DNA of 64,000 nt. It comes from Acanthaster planci. Lineage: Eukaryota; Echinodermata; Asteroidea; Valvatida; Acanthasteridae. The notes below the pieces were generated by a model, which was given only the letters and a program-made list of their open reading frames with translations, was not told the DNA's origin and searched no databases. Position numbers and translations under genes: made by a program. How positions within the stretch are numbered: the first letter of the stretch is position 1; the number at the start of each line of letters is the position of its first letter. The stretch is from the NCBI RefSeq assembly GCF_001949145.1, contig NW_019091545.1, positions 376,055-440,054 on the forward strand, given 5' to 3'. Below are positions 1 through 10,814 of this stretch, piece after piece.

Positions 1-865
1 GGGGCCCACGATCACATGACAGCAGGTCGCACAGCCCTGTGGTTGGTTGAATGTTACTGTGGAGGGCGGGGCCTCCCAAATGCCTTCTTGCAGGTCTTCC
101 GCTGTTGCACCAAGGAGCAAGGGAAACGGAAGAAATGACATTTGTAGGATGAGTAGATACACCGCTTGGCGAGGATTTACCTGAAAAACATGAATTAAAA
201 CTGCTGATGAAATACCTGGGAGAATAAAAACTTCCTGGAATCGTTGCCCATCACTCTACGTAAACCTCAGTCTCTGATGCCTATGTCGATTATCAGGGAA
301 ATTTACTGAATTTTTCATCAATATTTCGTTTACGTACATCGATCTTGAATGTTTTTCAAGTTTCCCATACTTCGAACACTCAAAGTTTTCCATGCGTTTC
401 AGCCAGTACAAGACCTACTGTGCATATGCATTGCGGTGCACATCTATCACATAGTCAAACCTGGCTCGAAGGGTGAAGTTCTGGTAGGGGAAAAATTTCA
501 TTTTCTTCAGCAAACATGTTAAAGTCGTCAGCAATCACTTATGTCAAAAGAGACACCTGCTGATGTAGTAGCACTGACGTAAACATAGACGGGTATCTGG
601 CCACTTTCACTGAAATCAACGGCGGTTGGAAGTTAATTCTAGCAATTTCTAAAATTCTGTCGTGGTCCACTGGCATAATCATTCTCTAGACACCTGACAT
701 TAGTAAAACTAATTTGAGAGCAACCATGACTGTAAATGCCCATGCAGGCACTAGATGAGAATAATTTAAACAAACTTACCACAATCATTCTTAGTTCTTT
801 GAGTCTAGGCAGTAATGAGCGCTGATCGTATCTACACAACTGCAGATCCGAATTTCCTGGCACCA
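1..865 (-). CDS. unidentified multi-exon gene, 3' part (two joined exons, runs off left edge)
   Basis: Two minus-strand exons join in frame. The upstream one ends at 780 (donor GTAAGT) and begins at 865 or 856, after alternative acceptor AGs. Its last residues read LLPRLKELRMIV. The next occupies 180..1, after a good acceptor (TTTTTCAG), enters in phase 0 and stays open to the window edge: VNPRQAVYLLIL, then a hydrophobic stretch and a Cys-rich segment reading GCATCCHVIVGP. I do not recognise the family. An internal ATG at 141 gives a signal-peptide-like start (MSFLPFPLLLGATA), so a secreted product starting there is possible. The clean phase-0 join to the upstream exon makes an internal exon more likely. 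Seen: splice sites and open frame. Inferred: that the exons belong to one gene. Confidence 0.5.
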
Positions 866-1371
866 CTGCAGTGACCAAAAAGTCGAACTAAGTTTGCCCA
901 TCTATCGCGAAATGTGGGTTTGGCAATTTCAGATGCTGGGCCTTCTTGAAATCAATTGCAAGGGTAGGGTTAGAAAAATTTCAACGTGTTGACAGCAAAT
1001 TAAGAATAATGTCAGAAACCTCATCTTGCTTTTGTGCTGCCAATTTTCATGTCATTCCTTAAGCCTGCATGAAAAGAAGAGATGAAATAAATGAAAGCAG
1101 TAATAGTAGAGAAAACAACATTAAAAGTCATCAGACATCCCCTCAAAGAAAATAGAATAAGTCCTTGGTATCTCTGACAAATCAGAGATTTATGTTTTGG
1201 GGGTGACATTTGTTTAGACCTCCTGCTGTGGCAGCAAAAATAAATGACTTTTCTACCCCGGTCCAGTAAAAAGTTGGCTAGATTATCCTCAGTATGTGAC
1301 AAAGTTTAACTCTTACTTCCACGGTTACAGCATTCATCATTTTACACGATCAAGGTGGGACGAGGGAGCTA

Positions 1372-1560
1372 AACCGACCTTGATAGCGTATTCACAGGCA
1401 AACTTTCAAAGAGGACAGAATAAAGAATAATATCATAAATTGTTAAATTTGGGGGGCCGCTTGTAATCTCTTCCACATCCATCATTGGCAGGAGTCTCGT
1501 TTGATCCCAAGTACAAGAGTGGGGAACACACATAGTGCATACAACTATAATCACTTTCAT
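1372..1560 (-). CDS. possible exon of the unidentified left-edge gene
   Basis: An open minus-strand frame here reads LLPMMDVEEITSGPPNLTIY followed by a hydrophobic helix-like segment, with protein-like composition. A weak donor (GTGAAT) near 1400 and an acceptor-like AG near 1493 would give an exon entering in phase 2. Borders are not certain and no family is recognised. It lies between better supported exons of the same strand (2463-2651 upstream, 780-865 downstream), which is the main reason to list it. Confidence 0.25.
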
Positions 1561-1716
1561 TCAAGATTCCAGCAAAAACAAAACATATGAATTGTTAGTC
1601 ATATATCATTTCCAAGACTGTTTTAATACTCAGTTCTTTTGGTTAACGAGGTCGTTACATGTTTTCTTTAGTACTCTACCACAAAAGCAAACCCAACTCC
1701 TTAGAAACGAATGACC

Positions 1717-2109
1717 AGTGTTGTAGTAGAGTACTTTCCGAGTACCAAGGTTCTCAGCAAAATATTGGACTAGGTAAGAGCGAATACAGCTGGAGTACAA
1801 AGGCATTTGATGGTAAATGCACAAAGGAAGATTATAAACTAAATGTAAGGCTTCAGACACTCCAGGTTTTGTAAACTTTAAGTTTTAAGAACAGTACTCA
1901 GTACCTGGCCAAGTACTTTTTTGAGTACTTTTGTCCAACAAAACTTAATTTTTATCAAACAGTGATAGTATGAAGTCATCATGTTACTTTGTAATCTTAC
2001 CTTTGTGCATGTACCATCAAATGCTATATGCTTCAGCTTTGTTCCCTCTTAACTAGGCCAATATATTGCTAAGAACCTTGGTACTCAAAAAGTACGTGAC
2101 TACAACACT
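1717..2109. repeat. fold-back element (long inverted repeat)
   Basis: The left arm (about 1717-1844) pairs with the reverse complement of about 1978-2109. Both outer ends carry AGTGTTGTAGT or its complement. Shared inner words include GAGTACCAAGGTTCT, GCATTTGATGGTA and ATGCACAAAGG. The unpaired centre of about 130 bases is itself rich in AGTACTTTT-type words. No coding potential is evident. It looks like a non-autonomous DNA element (MITE or fold-back) inside an intron of the left-edge gene. Confidence 0.75.
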
Positions 2110-2462
2110 ACGACTGATCCTGGGACATCAGAGCAAACTCTCTACCCAAAGCTGATTCTGTAGTCATGTTCACTGCTGTTCTTAGACTGTGACCTATTGC
2201 ATAATTCACAGCTCTTGTCCAATCTCTGATCTTCCAGCTACACACCAAGCTGTGGAGGGACTACAAAGTGACAACCATCTACAAGATCAACTCACAGAAA
2301 CTTGGGATCTGATGATGAACTTTGCATTTGTGGTTAAATGAGGGGTCATACCTGTGCATTTCCAAAAGTACGGGGAAAATTATGTCTCCATACCAAAACA
2401 AACTTTTCAAAATGATGGGGTGCAAGATTTATGTACTTTGTACACGAACTATACTTGCTCAC

Positions 2463-2651
2463 AAGCCTTTGAGGGGTGTAAAGGGCAGCAGAGGCCATTG
2501 TTGGGGAAGTGTGTCACGAAGGCACAAGATTTGTTCTAAGAAATTCTCTCTGCTTAGCAGCTTGTCCAATGTAGCTGCCACATCAGTCAACAGAAAACTC
2601 ACTGTAATGGCTACATTTTCATATTTTTCCAATTCTACACAAAACCGTTCT
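2463..2651 (-). CDS. candidate internal exon of the unidentified left-edge gene
   Basis: This 189-base minus-strand exon candidate has an acceptor (TTACATTCCAAAG) at 2652-2653 and a donor (GTGAGC) at 2461-2462. It enters and leaves in phase 2. The frame reads ERFCVELEKYENVAITVSF, then a helical, leucine-rich segment ending near QQWPLLPFTPLKG, with codon-like composition and no stop. The family is not recognised. A further candidate exon at 2797-2856 (frame RVKGLEKSHSFSRWDEFAN) lies just upstream, but its exit phase 1 does not match this entry phase. The exact chain of exons is therefore unresolved. Confidence 0.4.
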
Positions 2652-2859
2652 CTTTGGAATGTAAGAAAAACACTGACAAACTGTAGGAAGCTATACAATT
2701 TTACAAATAATGTTGCTACCAAGACTTACTAAAAAAAAACCATACGGTGTTCATTTCAATGATTTGACAGCGGCTTCCATATTTTGTTGACCTCACCATT
2801 AGCAAACTCATCCCATCTGCTGAACGAATGGGATTTCTCAAGTCCTTTTACCCTGGCTT

Positions 2860-5750
2860 TAACAGAAACGGTCGACATAAATAGGGAAGCTTCATAACAG
2901 TTATTCAATCTTGATGAAGTGGGTGAATTGTTTCTATAGACAACATTTATTGAAATAAAAATGCAAATTTGAAGATGGAAAAAACAACGGTTCATTTCTC
3001 CTGCATCATGAATCATTCAGGTAGAACAAAACAGAATGCGGAAAAAAACAAGCCATTGTAAAGAGTTCCTTGATATCCCTGTTTACCTGCTGCCATTTCC
3101 AATTCTGCAGTCTTTTCCCATCTTATCTGAATCACTCTTTAAAATCATCTTATTGAAGTAACTCAAATCACAAATGAGCTTTTCTTTATAATAAATTAAA
3201 AAAATGTCGATGAGTGAACAACTTGCAGCAAGTTAGAAAGATTCGACTCCAAACGATATCCAGAGATGTGCTTACTGCCTGCAGGTAGGAATTGACTACA
3301 AGGGGACACCAATCTTCCAATCCTGAATTTCTCTTTAAGTACAACTCACCATTATTAATAAAGTAAGGTTTTGTCAAAATTATACACTTCATATACATGT
3401 ATTGAAATAACTAATTGAACGCACACAATATTGGAAATAATACTCTTTCCAATAAACGGTGACTTGAATTTAACATTTCTTGTATTTTACTTACTGGCTA
3501 ATAGAAGTTCTCATATGATATTTTTCAATGTAAAGGGACAAAACAAAAACAAAACTATTCAGGTGTAATATAAAAAGTGGCCAAAAAAAAAAGATTTCAT
3601 ATTCTTGACAAAAAGTTGATACACGTAATAAATAAAAAATTAGCTCACAAGTTGTTTTGTGAAAAATACTAGAAAACTGGCCTTTGTACAGAAATATCGC
3701 TCACAGGATTACTGACAGTTTATGGTTTTTATGTTCCACCAAACGAGGCAATATGTTTCACTGACACACTTTGATCAATGTTCTATTTCCCAGAAAGAAG
3801 TGAATGGAAATTCAAAGGATCGACTGAAAGCTGAATGGATGACCACCACTGATATGTTCGCAAGACGTCCGTGGTCATCCATTCTGGGCGAGCTAGTCTG
3901 ACCTTAGGGAATAATATAGGAATAGATAGAATATATAGGAATCTACAAGTATCTCACTGGGGTATTACTACAATTAATGCAGGCTCATGGAACACAAGAC
4001 TTTGTCCATACAATAAGCCTACAGAGTCGATGCCATACTGGCTTATGACTACATGTATACAGGAAAACTACAGCCCTCTAGTGTTATCCACACATGATTG
4101 TTATCCAAGATAAGAGTACCTAACCTATCAACGTCTTCATTCAGCACAAAACTAGAAGAATTACCGTACATGCACGTGTGTAGCTTGCTACATACAGTAT
4201 GCCTTGTTCATTATGCCTTCTGACCTCACACAGGTTCCCCACCTTAGTGCAACAAAATTCAACACAGCTGAAGTAGCAACGTACATGTACATGTAGCTGA
4301 ATATACCCAGCAAGAAATGAGACCGAGGGGTACCCCCCCCCAACATGTCCAATCCCTATACACATTCCAGACTATTGTTACTTGACACATCTCCCAAGAT
4401 GTCTGAAAGGAATTTCCCAGATTCCTACGAGACAATGACCAACACAAAGCAGGGGGGGTGTTCTCTCCGTCTCATACCTTGCTGCATATGTAGCTGAATG
4501 CAACAACATGTGACAGTAAATTTCGTGCTCTGGATAGAAACGTATGTACATAAATAATCCTTGCACTTACAACCTGCTCTTCGTGCTAACAGCAAGAGCT
4601 GACATTATGCAACAGCTTTTGAATCACACTGTGTTGCTTTTGTTGCAGGGTTAGGTTCAGATTAGAAGTCAATGAACAATGCAACATCTTAAAGCACAAA
4701 CTCTTGTTTAACCTCTTGGCAACTACTTGACATGAGCTACACGTCCCATCAGCTGACTTGGGCTGAAACATTACACTAAACCTGTACACTATTAACACAT
4801 TTGACAATGCTGTTGGAACGTGTGTATCATACTTTTTTCTCAACAATACAAAAAACTATCCCAGTAATCTTCTTGGTGTCAAAAGTTTGTTCAGTCATGG
4901 TTCCACTGGAACTTGTAAATAAGTTGCACAAATGCTCAACAACGCACGTACAAAAAATGTTTACATTTGAAAAACAAAATGACAATCTACAAGATAACTA
5001 TGATACAGATTCTATACTACATCTTATGTACACCAACTACACGGTATTATTGTACAGCATGTTTTGCATATACAGGTACATGACCAGTAATGAAATCAAT
5101 AACATTAGAATTAATCAGGAGTCAACTCATCCAAACAGTGGATAAGCTGGGCTGAGAGAATTTCATGGATCTTAGGTGTAGTACATGATAAAAGCTATTG
5201 TTTCATGATTTCTACTGTGTGAGAGTCTGACTGGCTGGGCAGCTTACATGTGTAGGAACTGTGTGAGATATTTGAAAGGTGTTTGGTGGAAAGTCAAATA
5301 CATGTACTGTGTGTCTTGATATCTGGACAGGGCTGGTGCACAGCCTATTTCTTTTTCATGTAATGCCTGTGTACAATCGTTTCATGAAAATTTCTTAACA
5401 TTATAGCCTTAATTTGTCAATACCTGAAGTGACACTGTTGATGGTCGGCTGGAAAGCTCCCAGAAAATAAAGGGGGGGAGGGTAAATGAAAGGAAACAGA
5501 AAACTGAAGGAATCAAGGAACTAGCTACGCACTGGTTGCATTGAGTCATATGTACAAAGAAGCATTGAAATATCTGCATTAAGTATTGATACAAACCATG
5601 ACAATTAGGATTACAATCCACCTACCTTCTTGCTTTTTTCAAGGTATTATTTTACAGTCATTTTTCTTTCTTATGAAGAAGCAATAGTAGACAGTGAATC
5701 TGAATGCCCAATCCTTCAGATGCTTTTCATGCAGAAGTTTTCAAGTCCCG
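2860..5750. other. mostly non-coding; upstream part of the left-edge gene not resolved
   Basis: Several short minus-strand open frames with protein-like composition lie here, at about 3275-3322, 4390-4550, 4586-4780 and 5418-5460. Some are next to plausible splice signals, such as GTAAGC at 3269-3274 and GTAGGT at about 5620. They may be 5' exons of the left-edge gene, but frames and phases could not be chained. The rest is AT-rich sequence with TACATG-type words. No confident gene is seen on the plus strand. Confidence 0.35.
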
Positions 5751-6046
5751 AGCTAACACAAATCTAAATTTGACATGATCGGAATGAAACTGACAAATTT
5801 CCTTCATCATGTTGACATGTGTGTACATACAATGTATGTATTCCACTATTATTAATTTTATTGCCTATTTTTTTTGATAAACAAAAACTTCGCCCATGGG
5901 CTGATGCACATTGCCTCTTCTGCATTAGGCCAACTTGGCTTGGAATTTCTCTGAGCATTTACTAAGCAAAAAATTGACAGTTCAGACATACAAGCTGCTT
6001 CTATGGACCCTGTTCAAACACGAGTGGAAAAAAGTTTCTTCTCTGG

Positions 6047-6130
6047 AATCTGTACCAACTCAGATCTCAGATCAATCGGTATGGTGCTAATGAAATCTGT
6101 ACCAACTCAGATCTCAGATCAATCGGTATG
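6047..6130. repeat. two-copy direct repeat, 47-base period
   Basis: A 37-base segment starting AATCTGTACCAACTCAG at 6047-6083 recurs exactly at 6094-6130. The linkers GTGCTAAT and TTACTAAT that follow the copies are also similar. The pair abuts the fold-back element that starts at 6139. Confidence 0.85.
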
Positions 6131-6138
6131 TTACTAAT

Positions 6139-6278
6139 TTAAAGAGCAACTCTTAGGAAAAAAATGTTTTCTCTGATTTTATTTGTTTGTGCATGCACAA
6201 GGGTTTATCCAAAACGAACACATTTATTTGAATAGATAAAATTAGAGAAAAGATGTTGTCCTTTGAGTTGCTCTTTAA
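6139..6278. repeat. small fold-back element (MITE-like)
   Basis: The terminal 14 bases TTAAAGAGCAACTC at 6139 match the reverse complement of GAGTTGCTCTTTAA ending at 6278. Pairing continues inward for roughly 48 bases per arm, with TTTTCTCT(G/A)ATTTTAT in both arms. A centre of about 40 bases separates them. It lies 3' of the LARP6 stop codon on the same strand, so it could sit in the LARP6 3' UTR and fold in RNA. Confidence 0.75.
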
Positions 6279-6804
6279 CAAGCCATTCTACATTACCACC
6301 TACAGCAATTTCATTGATACACCTAAGCTTCAGATTCCAAAGTTAAATCTTGATGAAATCTGAAGATTGTATTGAACACCTTTTTATTTTTCCTGAAAAA
6401 ATCCTGTGATACAGGGAAATTTGGAAACATGTACAATGTAATATACAATCCAGATGTGATAAGGAAATAAAAGTGTGATGGAGGGTTTGAAAACTAGTAC
6501 ATGTACATGCACATGTATGTTTAGGACAACTCAATCATACTTTTGTTCCTCTTAATCCAAATCATGCAGAATTCAACAACATCCAACAGTGGGCTCCTTT
6601 CTGTTCGATTTTGTTGATGTAAGCTGTGAACAAAAGGCCTTTTGGTCTAGCTGTTGGATTCAGTTAGATTTTGCAGGCTTCACAGTTTTCTGTTGTATTC
6701 TGTTGGGTTTAGCAAGGTGCCTAGGATAACATCCGACAGGGCTTTAGGTTGATCAAAGAAATTCTAACAGTAGCAGTGGCTTGAATACCTGAAGAACAGG
6801 ATGA

Positions 6805-9800
6805 TTACATGCCTACAGATTTTGGCCTTCCACGCCCCCGACCAATGGAGAAACCCCTGGTGCCATCCGGTCCAAAGGGTGACCTCAAAATGGACTCATG
6901 CTCATTGTTATGCATCAGGTTCTTGCGGCCCAACAGAGGGCTCCCCGCTGGGCTACCTTCAGGGGCAGACGCTGCCAGTAACTTACGTCGCTGCACCCAC
7001 GGACTGGACGTGTTACTGTGATCTGAGAAGCTGTCGTAGACCTTGCGTCCCATCTCGGGACTGGCCCGTGGGCTGCTTCTCGAGTTGGCCAGGGGAGACC
7101 TCCCGACCACTTTCCGCTGCTGGCGAGGGCTGCCATGGGGGCTGGGGTTGGGACTGCTCTTAGGCGTGTTGCTAGGACTGAGGTGGGCGGGGCTCTTGCT
7201 CTGTGGCACGGGTCCAGCCTTACTGGCGTGCCTACGGCTTGGTAGGGGAGAATTCTCGGTGTCTGAGGAGCTCGGGGTGCCTGACTGCTCAACACGTTCT
7301 GCAGACAATTCCTCCACTCTGGCATTCTTCTTCTTGCGTTGACGTTTCTTTTTCTTGGCCGAGTCTCCTCCCTCACCACCATCTGAGGCTGTTAAGTCAC
7401 CAGCCTGAGATGGTGACAATCCCTCGGCACTTTTACGATTACTAGTCTTCTCTTGAGACTGTTTCTTCTCTTTCTTCTCCTTGGCTAGTACTGTCACTGA
7501 CATTCCAGTCCGCCAGTTGTCCTTATCGCTCATGACCTTTGCTGCCTTTAGAGCTGACTGACCACTCTCAAACTCAATGAGGGCGCACACTTTGTTTCGC
7601 ACTTCACTGTGGCGTTCTATATGCTTACGTACATCAGGTGGGAATGGCTTGCCAGGACGCAGGATTCTGATCAGCGATATTTCTCCGCATTTGCTGAAAA
7701 GCTCGGCGATGCTTTCGATGGAAGGGTTTTCTGTTGGTAAGTTCACGGCGACGACTGTCCTGGAAGGCGAGGTCTCATCGTAGTCCGGCAAGGGGGCTTT
7801 ACGCTTGACTTTAGTCCCTTCTTCGTTCACCTCAAGTGTGGTAGAACTCTTGAGACTGTAACGGACAGTCCGCCAGTCCTTGCTGAGACTCTTGACCTTC
7901 TTAAAAGAGGTGATGAGCTTGAGGCTGACAAAGCCTTCCTTGTTGCGACGGACATGCTTCAAAAGAAAAGCATCCTTAGTGATATTGGCATCGGAGAAGT
8001 AGAACTCTACCTGCTTAATGATCCTGTTCTTCAGCTCTTCATCAGGGGGTGTCCATTCAGCATTCTCTCCCCCTCTACCATCGGATCGGCTTTCATTCAT
8101 CGTATTACTTCTCTCTTTACCTGGGGTGTTTCTACCATCACTGAGGGATCCACTGCTAGTGTCTCCGCCTGCATCATCACCTGATGGCTCTGGCTCGGGA
8201 GGGCTTGAGATCTGCACCTGCAAAATATAACACAAAGGAAAGAATCCCATCAAATTTCATCACATGCTTCTTTCATGTAATAATCGTGCGTCAAAGGTTA
8301 AGAGCAGTTCTGTTCAGGCAACTTAGATCCAGTTAGACCCGTAAAGACATGGAGAGGAGTTTCACTGGCTCTAGGAAGTTACTAGTGCATAAAGTTTGGT
8401 CAACTTCCTTCAAGAAATACTGGATCTTAGACCCATAAACAGGGCCTGATGAATACTCCTCCGTCGTTTACTGGGCCTTGTCCCAATTCATAGGGATTTC
8501 TTTCGAAAAATTTTCTCCGGGATATCTGGGGGCATCTCCTAGATTTTATGAACTGAAATTGCTCCAGTATGATCATTACTTACGGGGTAAACTACTAGGT
8601 TGCTAATTGCAGAAAACTCGCCTTTTCCTTGTTTGGAGGAAACAATGTTGCTTTTTTTGCCATTTTCCCACTCTGGACAAATTTTGGCCAGACTTGTACA
8701 TTACAAAGACTCCTTTGTATGGTTAAGTAATGGTACCTTGTACAAGAGCCTGTCTAGTTTGTACTCGGACTTCAACACCTACAAATCTCGTTCAGGTCTG
8801 CGAGAGTACCTGTCGATCTAAGTACTCGTAAAAATCACGGCCATTTTATGTCGCAGCTAATACGCAATGCCCTTGGCTGGTTCCCTGTCCAGTCAAACAC
8901 TGCTTGCGGCAAATCAATGGTAGTGTAGCTTGCTAGCTATGATGTGACACAAAAGTGACGAAACAGCTGTCAGTTTTGTGCAAGTGGGACAAAATTTGTC
9001 CAGAGTGGGAAAATGGCCAAAAAAGGCAACTTTTCTTCTCTAAATGAGGAAAAGGCGCGTTTTCTGCAATTAGCAACCTAGCGGATAGTTTACCCCGTAA
9101 GTAGTGAACATACCGGTGCAATTACAGCTCATAAAATCAAGTGGATGCTGCCGAATATCCCAGAGAAAATTTTGCGAAAGAAATCCCTAGCCTGTGAATC
9201 GGGATAGGGCCCAGTATGCGATGGAGGAGTATTTGTCGGGCCCTGTTTATGGGTCTAAGATCTAGTACTTCTTGAAGGAGTTGACCAAACTTTATTCACT
9301 GGTAACTTCCTACAGCCAGTGAAACTCCTCTCCGTTATATACAGTCATCTCCAATGTGGAAAGGATTTGATTTTTCACAACTGTTGAGCACTGGGTAACC
9401 TAACAAGGCATGGCCCCAGCGTGCTACACTTCAATTTTTTGGCCTCAAGTGACTTGCTGGAGTAAAAATTTTATCTCCAATTTACAGAAACTAAATTTTA
9501 CTAAGCACTCAGTATTCCCATTCATAAATCTTGAGTTTACGTACACACTTCAAAAGAATTTTATTTTAGCATTTTTTTTCCAATTTTATTTTCAAAGTGC
9601 ATAATGAACTCTTTAAAATAAGAAAACTTTCCTATACACTTGTAATAGGGTATCCCAATGGTGGTAATATTGATTTTCAAGAAAATATCAATTTTGAAAA
9701 ACTTCATTACATGTTTCAAAATTTAAATTAAATTGTTTAAATCTTCAATTCAATTTGTTAAAGTGTACCACGTTAGAGAACAACACTCAGCTGAATTCTT

Positions 9801-10814
9801 CCTCATTATTCAGACGCCACCATTTTTGAATTTTGGACTGAATTTTATGACACTATAATTATTTACAAAGATTTAACAGCATGTATAATGAATATGATAC
9901 CTGTATTTAATTGAATGAAATTTGAGTTTTTTTAAAGAAAAAGGTCTGGCTACACTGCATGAGAACAGTTGAGAGAAACGTCAAAGTGCGCCACATACAT
10001 ATACATGCAAGTTTACTTTTCTCAACACTTTTGTATCTGTCCACCATACTGTACTTCTCAAATTTTATAAACACCATTTTAAAAAACTTTTTTTGATCCC
10101 CAATTATTTCAAAACCAGGGACAACAAATTGTTTTCCTTTTTTTGTGGGGGGGGGGGCTAGAGATATGAAAGGGATAGTAACTTTGGGGGACAGGTTCAT
10201 AAGAAGGAAAGAAAGTGAACAGTTTATCCTTTAGGCCATTTCTGTGGTCATCATGGTGGCTTCCAACCTGTAGTTAATCATATAATATAGCGCAAAAACT
10301 CACTCCAAATTTATCTCAAATGTCAAAGACAGCACCTTTAACTTTCTTACAATTTCAAATGATCTGCAGGTAGGCCTAAGTGTTTTATACATCAGTCTAT
10401 AAAGAAATACAATATACTCCTAGAAAAGTGGCCATGACTGAGTGTGGAATTTTTGCCCAGAACAGTTCTCTCAGACCATTGAACTCAAAGCTGAATGTCT
10501 CCAACAAATGTACAAAAAACTACAGTCTTTACAGCTGCATACGACACCCTTTTTTCTAAATACATGTGCTTTTAATAATCTAGTGTCTATGTCGTAAAAG
10601 TATCGTAACGATGATGTATTCTCTCCTATAGGATAATGATGCTTACCAAAGGTGGGATGTGTATTGTAACTGGGCTGGTCGACAGGCCGGGTGCCGAGGG
10701 TGAATTAGGTTCAGCGGACGGTGTGGTGGTCTGACCATCTCCGGTAGCCAGCTGTTGCGATGCCAGGCCGTCTGTGCCATTTTCTGTCGTTTCCAATGCC
10801 GCAGATTCGCTCAT
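6805..10814 (-). CDS. LARP6: La-related protein 6 (LARP6)
   Basis: Two coding exons are joined in phase 0. Exon 1 is 10814..10647 (56 codons, MSESAALETTENGTDG...IHIPPL, donor GGTAAGC). Exon 2 is 8217..6805 (470 codons plus stop, acceptor TTTTGCAG). The product is 526 residues; human LARP6 is 491. Residues 1-108 are low-complexity, Ser/Thr/acidic. The La motif follows at about 109-190, with KQVEFYFSDANITKD at its core, then an RRM-like domain at about 209-302 containing TVVAVNLP. A long Ser/Pro/Lys-rich linker leads to a C-terminal SUZ-C/LSA motif, SPFGPDGTRGFSIGRGRGRP. La module plus RRM plus SUZ-C identifies LARP6, a cytoplasmic RNA-binding translation regulator; in vertebrates it binds the collagen mRNA 5' stem-loop. 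Identity is firm; target RNAs in this organism are not shown. Confidence 0.96.
8351..9333. repeat. large fold-back element in the LARP6 intron
   Basis: The arms at about 8351-8700 and 8972-9333 are inverted copies. Shared words include GGAGAGGAGTTTCACTGG, GATCTTAGACCCATAAACAG, GGGATTTCTTTCG, TTACGGGGTAAACTA, AGGTTGCTAATTGCAGAAAA and CCCACTCTGGACAAATTTTG. The central loop is about 270 bases. Small indels and substitutions separate the arms. No open reading frame of note is present. It lies wholly in the intron between the two LARP6 coding exons, so the pre-mRNA can form a hairpin of about 350 base pairs. Confidence 0.9.

Noticed and set aside
1-141. A secreted collagen- or C1q-like protein starting at 141
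   Set aside because: The signal-peptide-like start is attractive, but the exon has an upstream acceptor and joins in phase 0 to the 780-865 exon, so an internal exon is preferred. Not fully excluded.
6801-8230. Several plus-strand frames of 70-120 codons and an alternate minus frame
   Set aside because: Shadows of the LARP6 main exon.
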